Positions 9,574 through 17,884 are shown, numbered from the stretch's first letter. The stretch: DNA of 64,000 nt from Thioclava atlantica (GCF_000737065.1 NZ_AQRC01000001.1:186001-250000); one strand, 5' to 3'. Numbers and translations: made by a program. The notes: generated by a model from the sequence alone, not told the origin.

Positions 9574-9963
9574 ATGCCGGGGGGCAGGAAACATCGCGTC
9601 CTGATCGTCGAGGACGAAGACAATATCGCGATCGCGCTCGACTATCTGATGAGCCGCGAGGGCTATGATCACGACCGGATCGCCACGGGGCGCGGGGCGC
9701 TCGACAAGATCCGCGAGACCCATCCCGATCTCGTGCTGCTCGACGTGATGCTGCCCGAGGTTTCGGGCTACGAGATCTGTCAGGAGGTGCGCGCCGACAA
9801 GGGCCTGGGCGATGTGAAGATCCTGATGATGACCGCCCGCGGCTCGGCGATGGAGCGGCGCAAGGGCCTCGCGCTCGGCGCCGACGGTTTCATCGCCAAG
9901 CCCTTCGAGCTCAAGGAATTGCGCGACGAGGTGCGGCGCATTCTCGACCGGGGAACGGCCTGA
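9574..9963 (+). CDS. Single-domain response regulator (CheY-like)
   Basis: A 129-residue receiver domain with no output domain. The key residues are in place: acidic pocket E13/D14, phospho-acceptor D57 (in LVLLDVMLPE), T87 and K109 (in the AKP motif). It starts 4 nt after the preceding gene, and its TGA overlaps the ATG of the exonuclease gene (ATGA), so the two are translationally coupled. The neighbouring kinase-like protein lacks a phosphorylatable histidine, so the phosphodonor must be another kinase or a small phosphodonor such as acetyl phosphate. The latter would be fitting in an acetate operon but is speculation. Confidence 0.92.
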   Translation: MPGGRKHRVLIVEDEDNIAIALDYLMSREGYDHDRIATGRGALDKIRETHPDLVLLDVMLPEVSGYEICQEVRADKGLGDVKILMMTARGSAMERRKGLALGADGFIAKPFELKELRDEVRRILDRGTA

Positions 9964-12059
9964 TGACACCCGCCCGGCTCAGCCTGCGCATCCGGGTGTT
10001 CCTCTTCTTTGCCGCCCTCGCGCTCGGAAGCCTCGTGGCGATCGCGGGCGGGCTCTGGTTCGGATATCTGCGGCTCGATGACGCGAACCCGCTCGATGCG
10101 CTGGTGATCGGAGGGACGGTCGCGGGCTTCGTGACGCTGGGGCTGATCGCCTGGGTCTGGTTCCTGTTCGACGAGCATGTCGCGAAGCCGATCGAGCGGC
10201 TCTCGGGCCTCTTGCGCGCGCGCGGTGCGGCCGAGGTCGAGGGCGAGCTCGATGCCGGTATCGCGCGCCATCTCGGCGATCTCGCCCCGGCCGCCGCCGC
10301 CGTGGCGCGCAGCCTCGCCCAGACCCGCAACGCGCTCACCGAGGCCGTCCAGCGCGAAACCACCCGGCTTGCGCAGGAGAAGGAACGGCTCGAGACGCTC
10401 CTGTCGGACGTGCCGGTGGGCGTGCTTCTATGTACCCCCGATCACCAGCTCGCCTTCTATAACGGGCAGGCGGTGGCGCTTCTGGGCGGTGCGCACGGGC
10501 CCGGGCTCGACCGGCGCCTCTTCGACTACCTCCACCGCCCGCCGATCGCCCATGCCTATGACCGGCTGCGCGCGACCGACGATCCCGATGCCGCCTCCGA
10601 CCTGCTCTGCGCGACGGTGGCCGACGGGCGGGTGCTGGCTGCGCGCATGCGGCTTCTCGCGGAAGGGGAGGATCATCATCTGGGCGCGCGGCCCGGCTAT
10701 GTGCTCACCCTGCGCGACGTCTCGGCCGACATGGCCGAACATGCCCAGCGCGAGCAGTTCATGGACGAGCTCTTCGACCGGATCCGACGCCCCGCCGCGG
10801 CGCTGCAATCGCTGATCGGGGTGCTGGCCGCCGATGACGGGCCGGAGCCCGGGCCCGAGCGCGACCGGGTGCGCGAGGCCGCCCGGAGCGAGGCCGGCGC
10901 GCTTTCCGCCTCGATCCACGGCTTCTTCGAACGCCACGAGGCGCAACGGCTCGGCTGGTGGCCGCTCTCGATGATCCGGGCCTCCGATCTGGGCGAGGCG
11001 GTCGCGGCGCGGGTCGGCGCGGAAGGCGGCGAGATCGAACCGGTGACCGCGGCTCTGATGGTGCGCTGCGAGGGGTTCGAGATCGTCGCCCTGATCGCCG
11101 CGCTGGTGCGCAGGCTGGCCGGGCGCACCAAGTTTCGCCTCGAGATCACCGAGGATGGGCCGGGCGCGATGATCGCGCTTGGCTGGGAGGGGCCTCCGGT
11201 TTCCATCCCCGAGCTCGAGACCTGGCTCGACGCGCCGCTCGATATCGGGCTCGAGGATGTCACCGGGCGGCGCGTGCTGGCGATCCACGCCGCCGAGATC
11301 TGGCCCGAAACGCGCGCGGGCGGCCGCGCCCGGCTCTGCCTGCCGCTGCGCGAGGCGCGTCTGGTCACCTCCCGCCCCGCCCCGGTCCCGCGCGCCGTGG
11401 TGTATGATTTCGACCTGCTCTCGCGCGAGCGGGTGGAGGAATTCGCCCAGACACCGCTTGCCGAGCTGACCTATGTGGTCTTCGACACCGAAACCACCGG
11501 TCTCTTGCCGAGCGAGGGCGACGAGATCGTGCAGATCGCCGCGGTGCGCATCGTCAACGGCCGTCGCCTCGATGCGGAGGTCTTCGACACGCTCGTCGAT
11601 CCCGGCCGCCCGATCCCGCCATCCTCGACCGAGGTGCACGGGATCTCGAACGCGATGGTCGACGGCGCCCCCGGGATTGCCGAAGTGGGGCGGCGCTTTC
11701 ACAGATTCGCCGAGGGCGCGGTGCTCGTGGCCCATAACGCGCCCTTCGACATGGAATTCCTGCACCGCAAGGAGCCCGCGATCGGCGCGCGCTTCGACCA
11801 CCCGATCCTCGACACGGTGCTGCTCTCGGCGGTGGTCTTCGGCCAATCCGAGCGCCACACGCTCGACGCGCTCACCCATCGCCTCGGGATCACCATTCCC
11901 GAAGAGGCGCGCCACACCGCGATCGGGGACACGGTCGCGACGGCCGATGCCTTCCTGAAGCTGCTCCCCGCGCTTCAGGCCCGCGGCCTGACGACTTTCG
12001 GTGCGCTCGTGGCCGAGCTGCGCAAGCACGGGCGCCTGATCAAGGACATGAACGAATAG
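9963..12059 (+). CDS. Histidine-kinase-shaped membrane protein fused to a DnaQ-type 3'-5' exonuclease
   Basis: A 698-residue fusion. The N-terminus has two transmembrane helices (about 12-34 and 46-70), a HAMP-like and coiled-coil linker, and a PAS-like domain (about 145-260). Next is a segment aligning with a histidine-kinase dimerisation helix (QFMDELFDRIRRPAAAL), where the H-box histidine is replaced by Asp. A degenerate ATPase-like region follows (about 330-470). The last 185 residues are a DEDDh exonuclease with all motifs: FDTETTG, AHNAPFDMEF and HTAIGDTVATAD. It is therefore predicted to be a membrane-tethered nuclease under sensory control, not a kinase. The substrate (DNA, RNA or a signalling nucleotide) is unknown. 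Similar genes are often annotated simply as pol III epsilon. Confidence 0.88.
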   Translation: MTPARLSLRIRVFLFFAALALGSLVAIAGGLWFGYLRLDDANPLDALVIGGTVAGFVTLGLIAWVWFLFDEHVAKPIERLSGLLRARGAAEVEGELDAGIARHLGDLAPAAAAVARSLAQTRNALTEAVQRETTRLAQEKERLETLLSDVPVGVLLCTPDHQLAFYNGQAVALLGGAHGPGLDRRLFDYLHRPPIAHAYDRLRATDDPDAASDLLCATVADGRVLAARMRLLAEGEDHHLGARPGYVLTLRDVSADMAEHAQREQFMDELFDRIRRPAAALQSLIGVLAADDGPEPGPERDRVREAARSEAGALSASIHGFFERHEAQRLGWWPLSMIRASDLGEAVAARVGAEGGEIEPVTAALMVRCEGFEIVALIAALVRRLAGRTKFRLEITEDGPGAMIALGWEGPPVSIPELETWLDAPLDIGLEDVTGRRVLAIHAAEIWPETRAGGRARLCLPLREARLVTSRPAPVPRAVVYDFDLLSRERVEEFAQTPLAELTYVVFDTETTGLLPSEGDEIVQIAAVRIVNGRRLDAEVFDTLVDPGRPIPPSSTEVHGISNAMVDGAPGIAEVGRRFHRFAEGAVLVAHNAPFDMEFLHRKEPAIGARFDHPILDTVLLSAVVFGQSERHTLDALTHRLGITIPEEARHTAIGDTVATADAFLKLLPALQARGLTTFGALVAELRKHGRLIKDMNE

Positions 12060-12199
12060 GGGCTCCGCCCCCGCCCGCTTGCGCGGCCTCCCCCGGGATA
12101 TTTTCTCAAGAGGAAGCAGATCGCGTTTCGCTTCCTCTTGACCGAAATATCCCGGGGGTGAATTTGCGCAGCAAAGAGGGGGCAGCGCCCCCCGCGGCG
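12060..12199. repeat. GC-rich palindromic intergenic repeat, copy 1
   Basis: This 140-bp element lies between convergent genes. The outer arms are G/C runs. Inside, CCCCCGGGATATTTT (12090-12104) pairs with GAAATATCCCGGGGG (12144-12158), and the centre is a perfect 11-bp stem (12108-12118 with 12130-12140). The same layout recurs at 50358-50495 and 55199-55342. Here it can act as a bidirectional terminator. Confidence 0.75.
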
Positions 12200-12529
12200 T
12201 CACAGGATCTCGAGCACGGCCTCGGGGGGGCGGCCGATCCGGGCGGCGGAATCGGTGAGAACCAGCGGACGCTCGATCAGTTTCGGATTGGCCGCGAGAG
12301 CCGACAGGATCTCGTTCTCGTCGGCATCCTTCCCGAGGTCGGTATCCTTCCAGCGCATCAGCGCCGAGGCGGGGGAACCAAGCTTCATCAGCGCGTCTTG
12401 CAGCTCGACCATGGTCGGCGGCTCTTTCTGATAGTCGCGGATCACCGGCTCGAACCCGCGTTCGTGCAGCAGCGCCAGCGTCCGGCGCGATTTCGAGCAG
12501 CGCGGATTGTGCCAGATCGTCAGAGCCAT
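12200..12529 (-). CDS. ArsC/Spx/YffB-family thioredoxin-fold protein (arsenate-reductase-like)
   Basis: A 109-residue protein with the ArsC signature: the N-terminal strand [11 protein letters not shown] carries the catalytic-type Cys11, followed by the RRTLALL helix. The middle segment IRDYQKEPP and the SLTERPLVL-like end (here [19 protein letters not shown]) are typical of ArsC/YffB. Family members are glutathione- or thioredoxin-coupled reductases, with arsenate the classic substrate, but no arsenic genes are nearby. The ATG overlaps the 3' end of pyrD by 10 nt, so this gene is the last in the DUF952-pyrD-arsC operon. The specific substrate is not determinable. Confidence 0.85.
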   Translation of the reverse strand: MALTIWHNPRCSKSRRTLALLHERGFEPVIRDYQKEPPTMVELQDALMKLGSPASALMRWKDTDLGKDADENEILSALAANPKLIERPLVLTDSAARIGRPPEAVLEIL

Positions 12530-13581
12530 CTCTCCCTCCCGGTGCTGACCGCCTCGCCAACGTTCGAAAATCCGTCGCGTTCCAGAAGAGCGTCGAGGCC
12601 GTGCGCGATCTCGGCGGCGAGCGAGAGCCCCGAGAAGACCATCGCGGTGTAGAGCTGGACCGCGGAGGCGCCGGCACGGATCTTCTCATAGGCCTGTTCG
12701 GCCGAGCCCACGCCGCCCACGCCGATCAGCGGCAGCCGCCCCTCGGTGAGCTGCGAGAGCCGGGCGAGGATGCGGGTGGATTTCTCGAAGAGCGGCGCGC
12801 CCGACAGCCCGCCCTGATCGGAGGGGCTGGGGGTGGAGAGCCCTTCGCGCGAAAGCGTGGTATTGGTCGCGATCACCCCGTCGATGCCGCTCTCGAGCGC
12901 CACTTCGGCGATTTCGGCCAGTTCGGCTTCGCCGAGATCCGGCGCGATCTTGAGAAAGACCGGGATCGGGCGCGCGAGGTCGTCGCGGGTCTCGATGACC
13001 CCCGCGAGCAGCGCCGAGAGCGCCGCCTTGCCCTGCAGATCGCGCAGCTTCTCGGTATTGGGCGAGGAGACGTTCACCGTCGCGAAGTCGATATGCGGGC
13101 CCGCATGGGCGAGCACGGTCGCAAAATCGCGCGCGCGGTCGGGGGCGTCCTTGTTGGCGCCGAGATTGAGGCCGACCGGGATGCCGCCGGGCCGCGCGGC
13201 GAGGCGGGCGGCGATCGGCTCCATGCCTTGGTTGTTGAAACCGAAGCGGTTGATCGCGGCGCGGTCGGCGGGCAGGCGCCACAGGCGCGGGCGCCGGTTG
13301 CCTTCCTGCGCGCGCGGCGTCGCGGCGCCGACCTCGATGAAGCCGAACCCCGCGCGCATCAGCTGCGGCACGGCTTCGGCATTCTTGTCGAACCCCGCGG
13401 CGAGGCCGACCGGGTTGGGCAGCGCGAGCCCGGCGAGATCGGTGGCGAGGCGCGGCGAGGTGACCGGGCCGGGCAGCGGCACGAGCCCTAGGCGCAACGC
13501 GCGCAACGAAAGGCCATGCGCGGTCTCGGGATCGAGGCGGTGCAGCAGCGCGAGCCCGGCGCGCTCGACGAGGGTGCTCAC
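12520..13581 (-). CDS. pyrD: Dihydroorotate dehydrogenase (quinone), class 2
   Basis: A 353-residue membrane-associated flavoenzyme oxidising dihydroorotate to orotate with quinone, step four of pyrimidine synthesis. The GTG start at 13581 overlaps the DUF952 stop (GTGA); the frame continues upstream, but only antisense to the DUF952 gene. Visible class-2 features are the N-terminal amphipathic helices ([19 protein letters not shown]), the [11 protein letters not shown] motif, the catalytic-serine region [12 protein letters not shown], the KIAPDL lysine and the late IGVGGV and [11 protein letters not shown] flavin phosphate motifs. It is co-transcribed with the flanking DUF952 and arsC-like genes. 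Confidence 0.96.
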   Translation of the reverse strand: MSTLVERAGLALLHRLDPETAHGLSLRALRLGLVPLPGPVTSPRLATDLAGLALPNPVGLAAGFDKNAEAVPQLMRAGFGFIEVGAATPRAQEGNRRPRLWRLPADRAAINRFGFNNQGMEPIAARLAARPGGIPVGLNLGANKDAPDRARDFATVLAHAGPHIDFATVNVSSPNTEKLRDLQGKAALSALLAGVIETRDDLARPIPVFLKIAPDLGEAELAEIAEVALESGIDGVIATNTTLSREGLSTPSPSDQGGLSGAPLFEKSTRILARLSQLTEGRLPLIGVGGVGSAEQAYEKIRAGASAVQLYTAMVFSGLSLAAEIAHGLDALLERDGFSNVGEAVSTGRERWL

Positions 13582-13916
13582 GACATCTCCTTCGGGAAGA
13601 TATGGCCCGCCGCCCCGAGCGGCAGGGCGTGATCCCAGATCACCTCGCTCATCTGCAGCGGGCGGTAGAGATGCGGGAAGAGGGCGCCGCCGCGCGAGGG
13701 CTCCCATTTCAGCTCCGTCCCCATCCGCTCGGCCTCGAAGGCGACGAGGACGAGATCGGACTGCCCGTCGAAATGCTTGGCGGCGGTCTCGACCACCTGT
13801 TCGGCGGTCGAGAAATGGATATAGCCGTCCTGAAGGTCGATCGGCGCGCCGAGCGTGTGGCCGGCTTCGCGGAAGGCATCCCATTCGGGGCGGCGGAAAA
13901 TCTTGTAGATCAGCAT
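13578..13916 (-). CDS. DUF952 family protein
   Basis: A 112-residue protein with the DUF952 pattern: [43 protein letters not shown]. The ATG at 13916 is preferred because AAGGG lies just upstream; a TTG at 13934 would add six residues. DUF952 proteins are small cytosolic proteins with an ADP-ribosyl-transferase-like or glutathione-transferase-adjacent fold and no established reaction. It is the first gene of the operon with pyrD, overlapping it by 4 nt. Confidence 0.85.
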   Translation of the reverse strand: MLIYKIFRRPEWDAFREAGHTLGAPIDLQDGYIHFSTAEQVVETAAKHFDGQSDLVLVAFEAERMGTELKWEPSRGGALFPHLYRPLQMSEVIWDHALPLGAAGHIFPKEMS

Positions 13917-13995
13917 GGGTTTCCCTTGCCCCAAAGGCGCGGCCCGGTCAAGCGGCGGGGCTTGAGCCTGCCGCCGGGCCCTCTACCTTGAACCC

Positions 13996-14664
13996 ATGTG
14001 CGGACGCATGGCAAATATCCTTCCCGTCGATGCGATGGCGCGGCTCTTCAAGGCCGTGCCGGGCAACGATCTGCCCGAGGGGCCGCGCTACAATATCTGT
14101 CCGACCCAGCCGCTTGCGGTCTGCGTCTCGCTCGGGGGGCATCGGCAGTTGCGCGCGATGCGATGGGGCTTCGTGCCGCATTGGTACAAGAGCCCGACCG
14201 ACGGCCCGCTGCTGATCAATGCCCGTGCCGAGACGGTCGCCGAGAAACCGGCTTTCCGCGCCGCGATCCGGGACCGGCGCTGCCTGATCGCGGCGAACGG
14301 GTTCTACGAATGGCATCGCGAGGGCGAGGCGAAACTGCCCTGGTTCGTCTCGCGCCGCGATGGCGAGCCGATCGTCTTCGGCGCGCTCTGGCAGGACTGG
14401 GAACGGGGCGGGGAGTTGCTCACGACCTGTGCGATCGTGACCGTTTCGGCGGGGCCGACGCTCGCCCCGATCCATCACCGCGAGCCGTTGGTGATCGAGA
14501 AGAACGACTGGGCGAAATGGCTGGGCGAGGAGGGGCACGGCGCGGCGCGTCTGATGCAGCCGCGCCCCGAAGGCGTGTTGCAGGCCTGGCGCGTGGGGAT
14601 GGAGGTGAATTCGAACCGCGCTTCGGGACCCGAACTTTGCACGCCGCTGGCCGATCCCGCTTGA
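13996..14664 (+). CDS. SRAP (HMCES/YedK) family abasic-site DNA-protein crosslinking protein
   Basis: A 222-residue SOS-response-associated peptidase family protein. The Met is removed to expose Cys2 (MCGRMA), which in this family forms a stable thiazolidine crosslink with abasic sites in single-stranded DNA. Other motifs are present: YNICPTQ, MRWGFVPHW, the INARAETV segment with its catalytic Asn/Glu, CLIAANGFYEW and the histidine segment (PIHHREPLVI). The common HdRMP form is altered to HHREP here, but the histidine is kept. It acts in replication-associated DNA repair. It is monocistronic and diverges from the pyrD operon across 79 bp. Confidence 0.94.
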   Translation: MCGRMANILPVDAMARLFKAVPGNDLPEGPRYNICPTQPLAVCVSLGGHRQLRAMRWGFVPHWYKSPTDGPLLINARAETVAEKPAFRAAIRDRRCLIAANGFYEWHREGEAKLPWFVSRRDGEPIVFGALWQDWERGGELLTTCAIVTVSAGPTLAPIHHREPLVIEKNDWAKWLGEEGHGAARLMQPRPEGVLQAWRVGMEVNSNRASGPELCTPLADPA

Positions 14665-14699
14665 ACGCCGGCGCGCGGGAGGGTATGCACAAGCCCGAC

Positions 14700-14773
14700 G
14701 CGGGTGTAGCTCAATGGTAGAGCCGCAGCCTTCCAAGCTGAAGACGTGGGTTCGATTCCCATCACCCGCTCCA
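14700..14773 (+). tRNA. tRNA-Gly (anticodon TCC)
   Basis: A 74-nt cloverleaf including an encoded CCA. The acceptor stem GCGGGTG pairs with CACCCGC, the T-loop is GTTCGATTC and the anticodon loop CTTCCAA gives anticodon TCC, which reads GGA and GGG. It lies 35 nt after the SRAP gene. Confidence 0.96.
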
Positions 14774-14909
14774 CTTTCCCAGTATCAGGACTGATGCGAG
14801 TGACGCGCTGGCGGCGCGTCCGGCGCGCAGTGGTTCTCCTTGTTCTCCGGAAAAGGGGGAGGGAGGCGCGCGAACCGGGCAGGGCCGCTTCGAAACCTTC
14901 GCCGCCTCA

Positions 14910-15536
14910 CTAAATCGCGGGACGCCGCGCCTCCATGCGTTCGGCCATCTCCGCATGACCCGAGGCCTTGAGCCCCTCGATGGCACCGCGGTAATCGCCA
15001 GCCTCGCGCTTCTGACTGAGCTTCGATTTTGCGAATGTCCGGGTCGCTGCGATCCGGAACGCGACGATTCCGGCGAGCATCTGCTCCATATAGTCGGCGG
15101 GGGCATCCGCCATCCGCCATGCGTCCTTCCCGTTCAAGCGGCGTTCATGGTCGCGTGTCAGCAACCCGACGGCCGCGCGCTTCGAACGCTCGTCATGCTG
15201 GAAACTGATATCGCCATAGACGTGCACGACCTCGTAGTTCCATGTCGGCACGTGCCGATGATGGTCCTGCTTGGTCGGGTAGAAGTTGGGAGAGACATAG
15301 GCATCATCGCGACGGAAGACGGCGAGCACCTCCTGACCCTCTGCCACAAGGCGATGCATATCATTGGCCAGAGCGACGTGACCCAGAAGATCGCCGTTTG
15401 CCGCTCTGAGCAGCGGGAGGTGATTGGCGATCAGGCCGCTATCGGTCTGTGCGACGAGGCATGCCAGCGGCGCGGCTTCGATCGTCGCCGCAATCGCGTT
15501 CATGTCCGCTTCTTCGAAATGTGGAGGAAGATACAT
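14910..15536 (-). CDS. paiB: PaiB-family FMN-binding negative transcriptional regulator
   Basis: A 208-residue protein. The start MYLPPHFEE and the segments LVAQTDSGLIANHLPLL, VLAVFRRDDAYVSPNFYPTK, VPTWNYEVVHVYG and FAKSKLSQKRE are the hallmark blocks of PaiB. PaiB is a split-barrel FMN-binding protein first described as a repressor of sporulation and degradative-enzyme genes in Bacillus; its role in proteobacteria is unclear. The start at 15536 has GGGACAGG about 8 nt upstream. The IS element sits 120 bp upstream and does not interrupt the gene or its likely promoter (15571-15600). Confidence 0.9.
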   Translation of the reverse strand: MYLPPHFEEADMNAIAATIEAAPLACLVAQTDSGLIANHLPLLRAANGDLLGHVALANDMHRLVAEGQEVLAVFRRDDAYVSPNFYPTKQDHHRHVPTWNYEVVHVYGDISFQHDERSKRAAVGLLTRDHERRLNGKDAWRMADAPADYMEQMLAGIVAFRIAATRTFAKSKLSQKREAGDYRGAIEGLKASGHAEMAERMEARRPAI

Positions 15537-15570
15537 TTTCGCCTGTCCCGCCTGGTGCTGCATCGGAACA

Positions 15571-15600
15571 TCTATAGGGCGGTTCTTCCGGTGCTCGCAA
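15571..15600 (-). promoter_or_regulatory. Candidate sigma70 promoter of paiB
   Basis: On the minus strand TTGCGA (15600-15595), 18 bp and TATAGA (15576-15571) lie 35-65 nt before the paiB start. They sit between the IS element and the gene, so the insertion should leave paiB transcription intact. Confidence 0.4.
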
Positions 15601-15648
15601 TCTCCACTCTCCCCGATCGGTGGAGCGAGACACCTTGCGGCACGTCCA

Positions 15649-15656
15649 AAAAGAAA
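15649..15656. repeat. Left copy of the 8-bp target-site duplication of the IS1595 element
   Basis: AAAAGAAA directly abuts the left inverted repeat. The identical octamer is found directly after the right inverted repeat at 17885-17892. An 8-bp duplication is the size expected for the IS1595 family. Confidence 0.92.
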
Positions 15657-15734
15657 GGTGGTGTCCGCAAAGCGTGTTGGCTCGCTTCGTCTATTGAGGT
15701 TTCGGCCAATATGTATCCGCCTTTCAAGCGGAGA

Positions 15735-16730
15735 ATGCCATTGCGACACCAAGATTTTCGCCACTTTCTCGATGCCCTCAATGAGCTGAACCCAGCACAG
15801 ATCGAAGATGCTCAGACGAGAATTCGCGATCTCCGGAGAAAAACCGAAGCGATCTCGGAGATCGAAGCACGAACAAGCCGCGAAGCCAAGTGCCCGTTCT
15901 GCGGCGAGGAACGTCGTCAGAAGTGGGGACGAACGCGAACCAAGATCCAGCGCTATCGTTGCGGCGGCTGCCAGAAAACTTATTCGGGCCGAACGGGGAG
16001 CGCTGTCGGACACATCCATCGTCCTGACCTGTTCATGGTCGTCCTGCGAGATATGCTGATTGGCTCCACGCCTTTGTCGGTGCGTAAGCTCGCAAAGAAG
16101 CTTGGGCTCAACAAATACACGGTCTGGCGCTGGCGAATGCTGGTCTTCTCGATCATCGAAAACCGTGTGACGCCAGCCTTCTCCGGGATCATCGAGGCGG
16201 ATGAGACTTATCAACGCGAGTCCCGGAAGGGATCTCGTGAATGGGTGCGGCACGCTGCCGATCCGCTGAATGTCCCCGCGCCGCCGCGCCCCAGATGGGA
16301 GGATTTCACCTCCCAGGGGTTAAAGATGATGAGGGGGCTCTCGAGGTGGCAGCTTCCCATCCTCACAGTTGCCGACAGGGGCGGCGCGAAGCTCTTCCAG
16401 CGCCTGGCGAACCACGCAGGCGCGACGCTGCAAGATGCGATGACGCCCTTGGTGCCTCGAGATGCAGTGCTCTGCTCAGATGGGGCCGCTGGCTATTCCA
16501 AGATCGCGTCGGCAGGCGGTATCGAGCACGTTGTGCTGGGCAGCAAACCGGGAACGCGTGTCGCCGCAGGCTGCTATCACATCCAGAACGTGAACTCGCT
16601 CCATGCCCGCTACAAGAAGTTCATCAAGCCCTTCTGCGGACCGGCTTCAAAGAATCTCAACGGGTATATCCGTTGGCTGGAGCTGAGGTTGGCGGGCGCA
16701 AGGCCTGCAGACGTGATACGAGGTTCATAA
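15735..16730 (+). CDS. IS1595-family (ISXO2-like) transposase
   Basis: A 331-residue transposase. The N-terminal zinc ribbon has two Cys pairs (C53/C56 and C76/C79) and is followed by a helix-turn-helix (LSVRKLAKKLGLNKYTVWRWR). The ISXO2-like DDE core has the first Asp at 156 (IEADETY), the second at 249 (CSDGAAGY), and a conserved block after HIQNVNSLHARYKKF ending in NGYIRWLELR that supplies the last acidic or Asn residue. The ATG at 15735 has GGAG close upstream; an in-frame ATG at 15711 is an alternative. The open frame extends further upstream but crosses the inverted repeat, so that part is not coding. It appears full length. Confidence 0.93.
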   Translation: MPLRHQDFRHFLDALNELNPAQIEDAQTRIRDLRRKTEAISEIEARTSREAKCPFCGEERRQKWGRTRTKIQRYRCGGCQKTYSGRTGSAVGHIHRPDLFMVVLRDMLIGSTPLSVRKLAKKLGLNKYTVWRWRMLVFSIIENRVTPAFSGIIEADETYQRESRKGSREWVRHAADPLNVPAPPRPRWEDFTSQGLKMMRGLSRWQLPILTVADRGGAKLFQRLANHAGATLQDAMTPLVPRDAVLCSDGAAGYSKIASAGGIEHVVLGSKPGTRVAAGCYHIQNVNSLHARYKKFIKPFCGPASKNLNGYIRWLELRLAGARPADVIRGS

Positions 16731-16810
16731 AAAGATGCTGACGATGGCCTATGTCTCACCAAAATCCACTTTGCCTTTCAAAACGCACTCACGAGAGTTA
16801 GTTTTCACCA

Positions 16811-17275
16811 ATGACTGTAAGTTCTTACATCTCCACGTTGAGATCAAAGATTGGCAACGATCTTCTCTTGATTCCGAGTGTGGCAGCGCTCATTCACGAT
16901 CGGCACGGACGGCTGCTTCTTCAAAGAAAAGCTGGCCCGGAAGGTTGGAGACTCCCGCCTGGAGGCATTGAGCCTGGTGAAACCCCGAACGATGCCCTTC
17001 GGCGCGAAGTGCTCGAAGAAACTGGCGCGGAAGTCCTCAATGCTGACCTCGTATCAGTATTGGGAGGAGAAGCATTTCGTTACCGATATCCCAACGGGCA
17101 TTTGGTGGAATATACGGTGATCGTCTTCAAATGCGCGGTGGCACCGACGGATTCTCCCTGCATTGACACAGAGCCCCAGGAGCTTCGATACTTTTCGGCA
17201 GCTGACATGCCAAATCTTGCGCTTCCCTATCCCAAGGCGCTCCTGTTTTCAGGGCAACATCGATCCCCTGAATAG
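16811..17275 (+). CDS. Nudix hydrolase (IS passenger gene)
   Basis: A 154-residue protein with a complete Nudix box: GGIEPGETPNDALRREVLEETGA matches G-x5-E-x7-REVxEExGA. It is preceded by the usual strand LLLQRKAGPEGWRLP. Nudix enzymes hydrolyse nucleoside-diphosphate-linked compounds; the substrate cannot be told here. It lies 80 bp after the transposase, in the same direction and inside the element ends, so it moves with the element. Its codon use is lower in GC than that of chromosomal neighbours, pointing to an outside origin. Confidence 0.9.
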   Translation: MTVSSYISTLRSKIGNDLLLIPSVAALIHDRHGRLLLQRKAGPEGWRLPPGGIEPGETPNDALRREVLEETGAEVLNADLVSVLGGEAFRYRYPNGHLVEYTVIVFKCAVAPTDSPCIDTEPQELRYFSAADMPNLALPYPKALLFSGQHRSPE

Positions 17276-17334
17276 ACCGGAACGCGGTTGCGGGCGAACG
17301 CGGCGCCGGCAATCGACAGCTAGAGTGAGGTAAC

Positions 17335-17778
17335 ATGATTGAGATAAGGCAAGCGACGGATGCCGATGCTGATGAGGCCGTCAGCACCCTGCGCCGCTCA
17401 ATTATCGAACTCTGCGTTGCAGATCATCTGAAAGATCCGTCCGAAATCGAAGACTGGCTTGGCAACAAGACAGTCGAGACCTGGCACCATTGGATCGCGC
17501 GGGCTGACGCCGTCGTGCTGGTGGCCGAGCGGGACGGGAAGATCATCGGGGTTGGCATGACCACCTTGAGCGGCAATATCCTTTTGAACTATGTCCATCC
17601 GGACGCACGTTTTAACGGCGTCAGCAAAGCTATCCTCTCTGGCTTGGAGGACGTCTTGCGTGCGCGCGAGATCCGGCGCTGCCGTTTGGTAAGCACCGTG
17701 ACGGCCCGATCATTCTACGAAAGCTGCGGCTTCCAGTCCGAAGGCAGTGACGCGCTCTTGCTCTCGAAATCCCTTTAG
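17335..17778 (+). CDS. GNAT-family N-acetyltransferase (IS passenger gene)
   Basis: A 147-residue protein with GNAT layout: the N-terminal MIEIRQATDADADEA, the central strand VVLVAERDGKIIGVGM, the acetyl-CoA region (YVHPDARFNGVSKAILSGLEDVL; the usual RGxGxG loop is replaced by RFNGVS), and the C-terminal FYESCGFQ motif. The altered pyrophosphate loop is still common in this subgroup. The acceptor (small molecule, antibiotic or protein) is unknown. It sits between the Nudix gene and the right inverted repeat, so it is cargo of the element. Confidence 0.88.
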   Translation: MIEIRQATDADADEAVSTLRRSIIELCVADHLKDPSEIEDWLGNKTVETWHHWIARADAVVLVAERDGKIIGVGMTTLSGNILLNYVHPDARFNGVSKAILSGLEDVLRAREIRRCRLVSTVTARSFYESCGFQSEGSDALLLSKSL

Positions 17779-17884
17779 TTTCGGGGCCCGTAAAGGGCTC
17801 GGAGCGGCCAGATGACCTCGTCACATCATTAACGTAGGTTCGATCAATCCGGCGAGCAGACCAACACGCTTTGCGGACATGACC

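Larger units (their letters stand above)
15657..17884 (+). mobile_element. IS1595-family insertion element with two passenger genes (2,228 bp)
   Basis: The ends were located by pairing 24-bp terminal inverted repeats (15657-15680 and 17861-17884; 22 of 24 match, both beginning GGT and sharing TGTCCGCAAAGCGTGTTGG). They are flanked by a perfect 8-bp duplication. Inside, in one orientation, are the transposase (15735-16730), a Nudix hydrolase (16811-17275) and a GNAT acetyltransferase (17335-17778). The internal GC content and codon use are visibly lower than the flanks. All three genes are intact, so the copy may be recent and active. Passenger-carrying members of IS1595 have been described. 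Confidence 0.93.

Noticed and set aside
5283-9623. Open frame of 1,446 codons on the minus strand
   Set aside because: It lies antisense to the symporter, DUF294 and adjacent genes. Its composition (Arg/His/Asp-rich, no motifs) is the usual shadow of high-GC coding DNA.
10428-12689. Minus-strand 753-codon frame spanning the exonuclease, repeat copy 1, the arsC-like gene and the 3' end of pyrD
   Set aside because: It is antisense to the exonuclease gene, runs through the GC palindrome, and has no conserved domain.
14955-15734. Upstream extension of the transposase frame
   Set aside because: It runs antisense through paiB and across the left inverted repeat, so it cannot belong to the mobile element.
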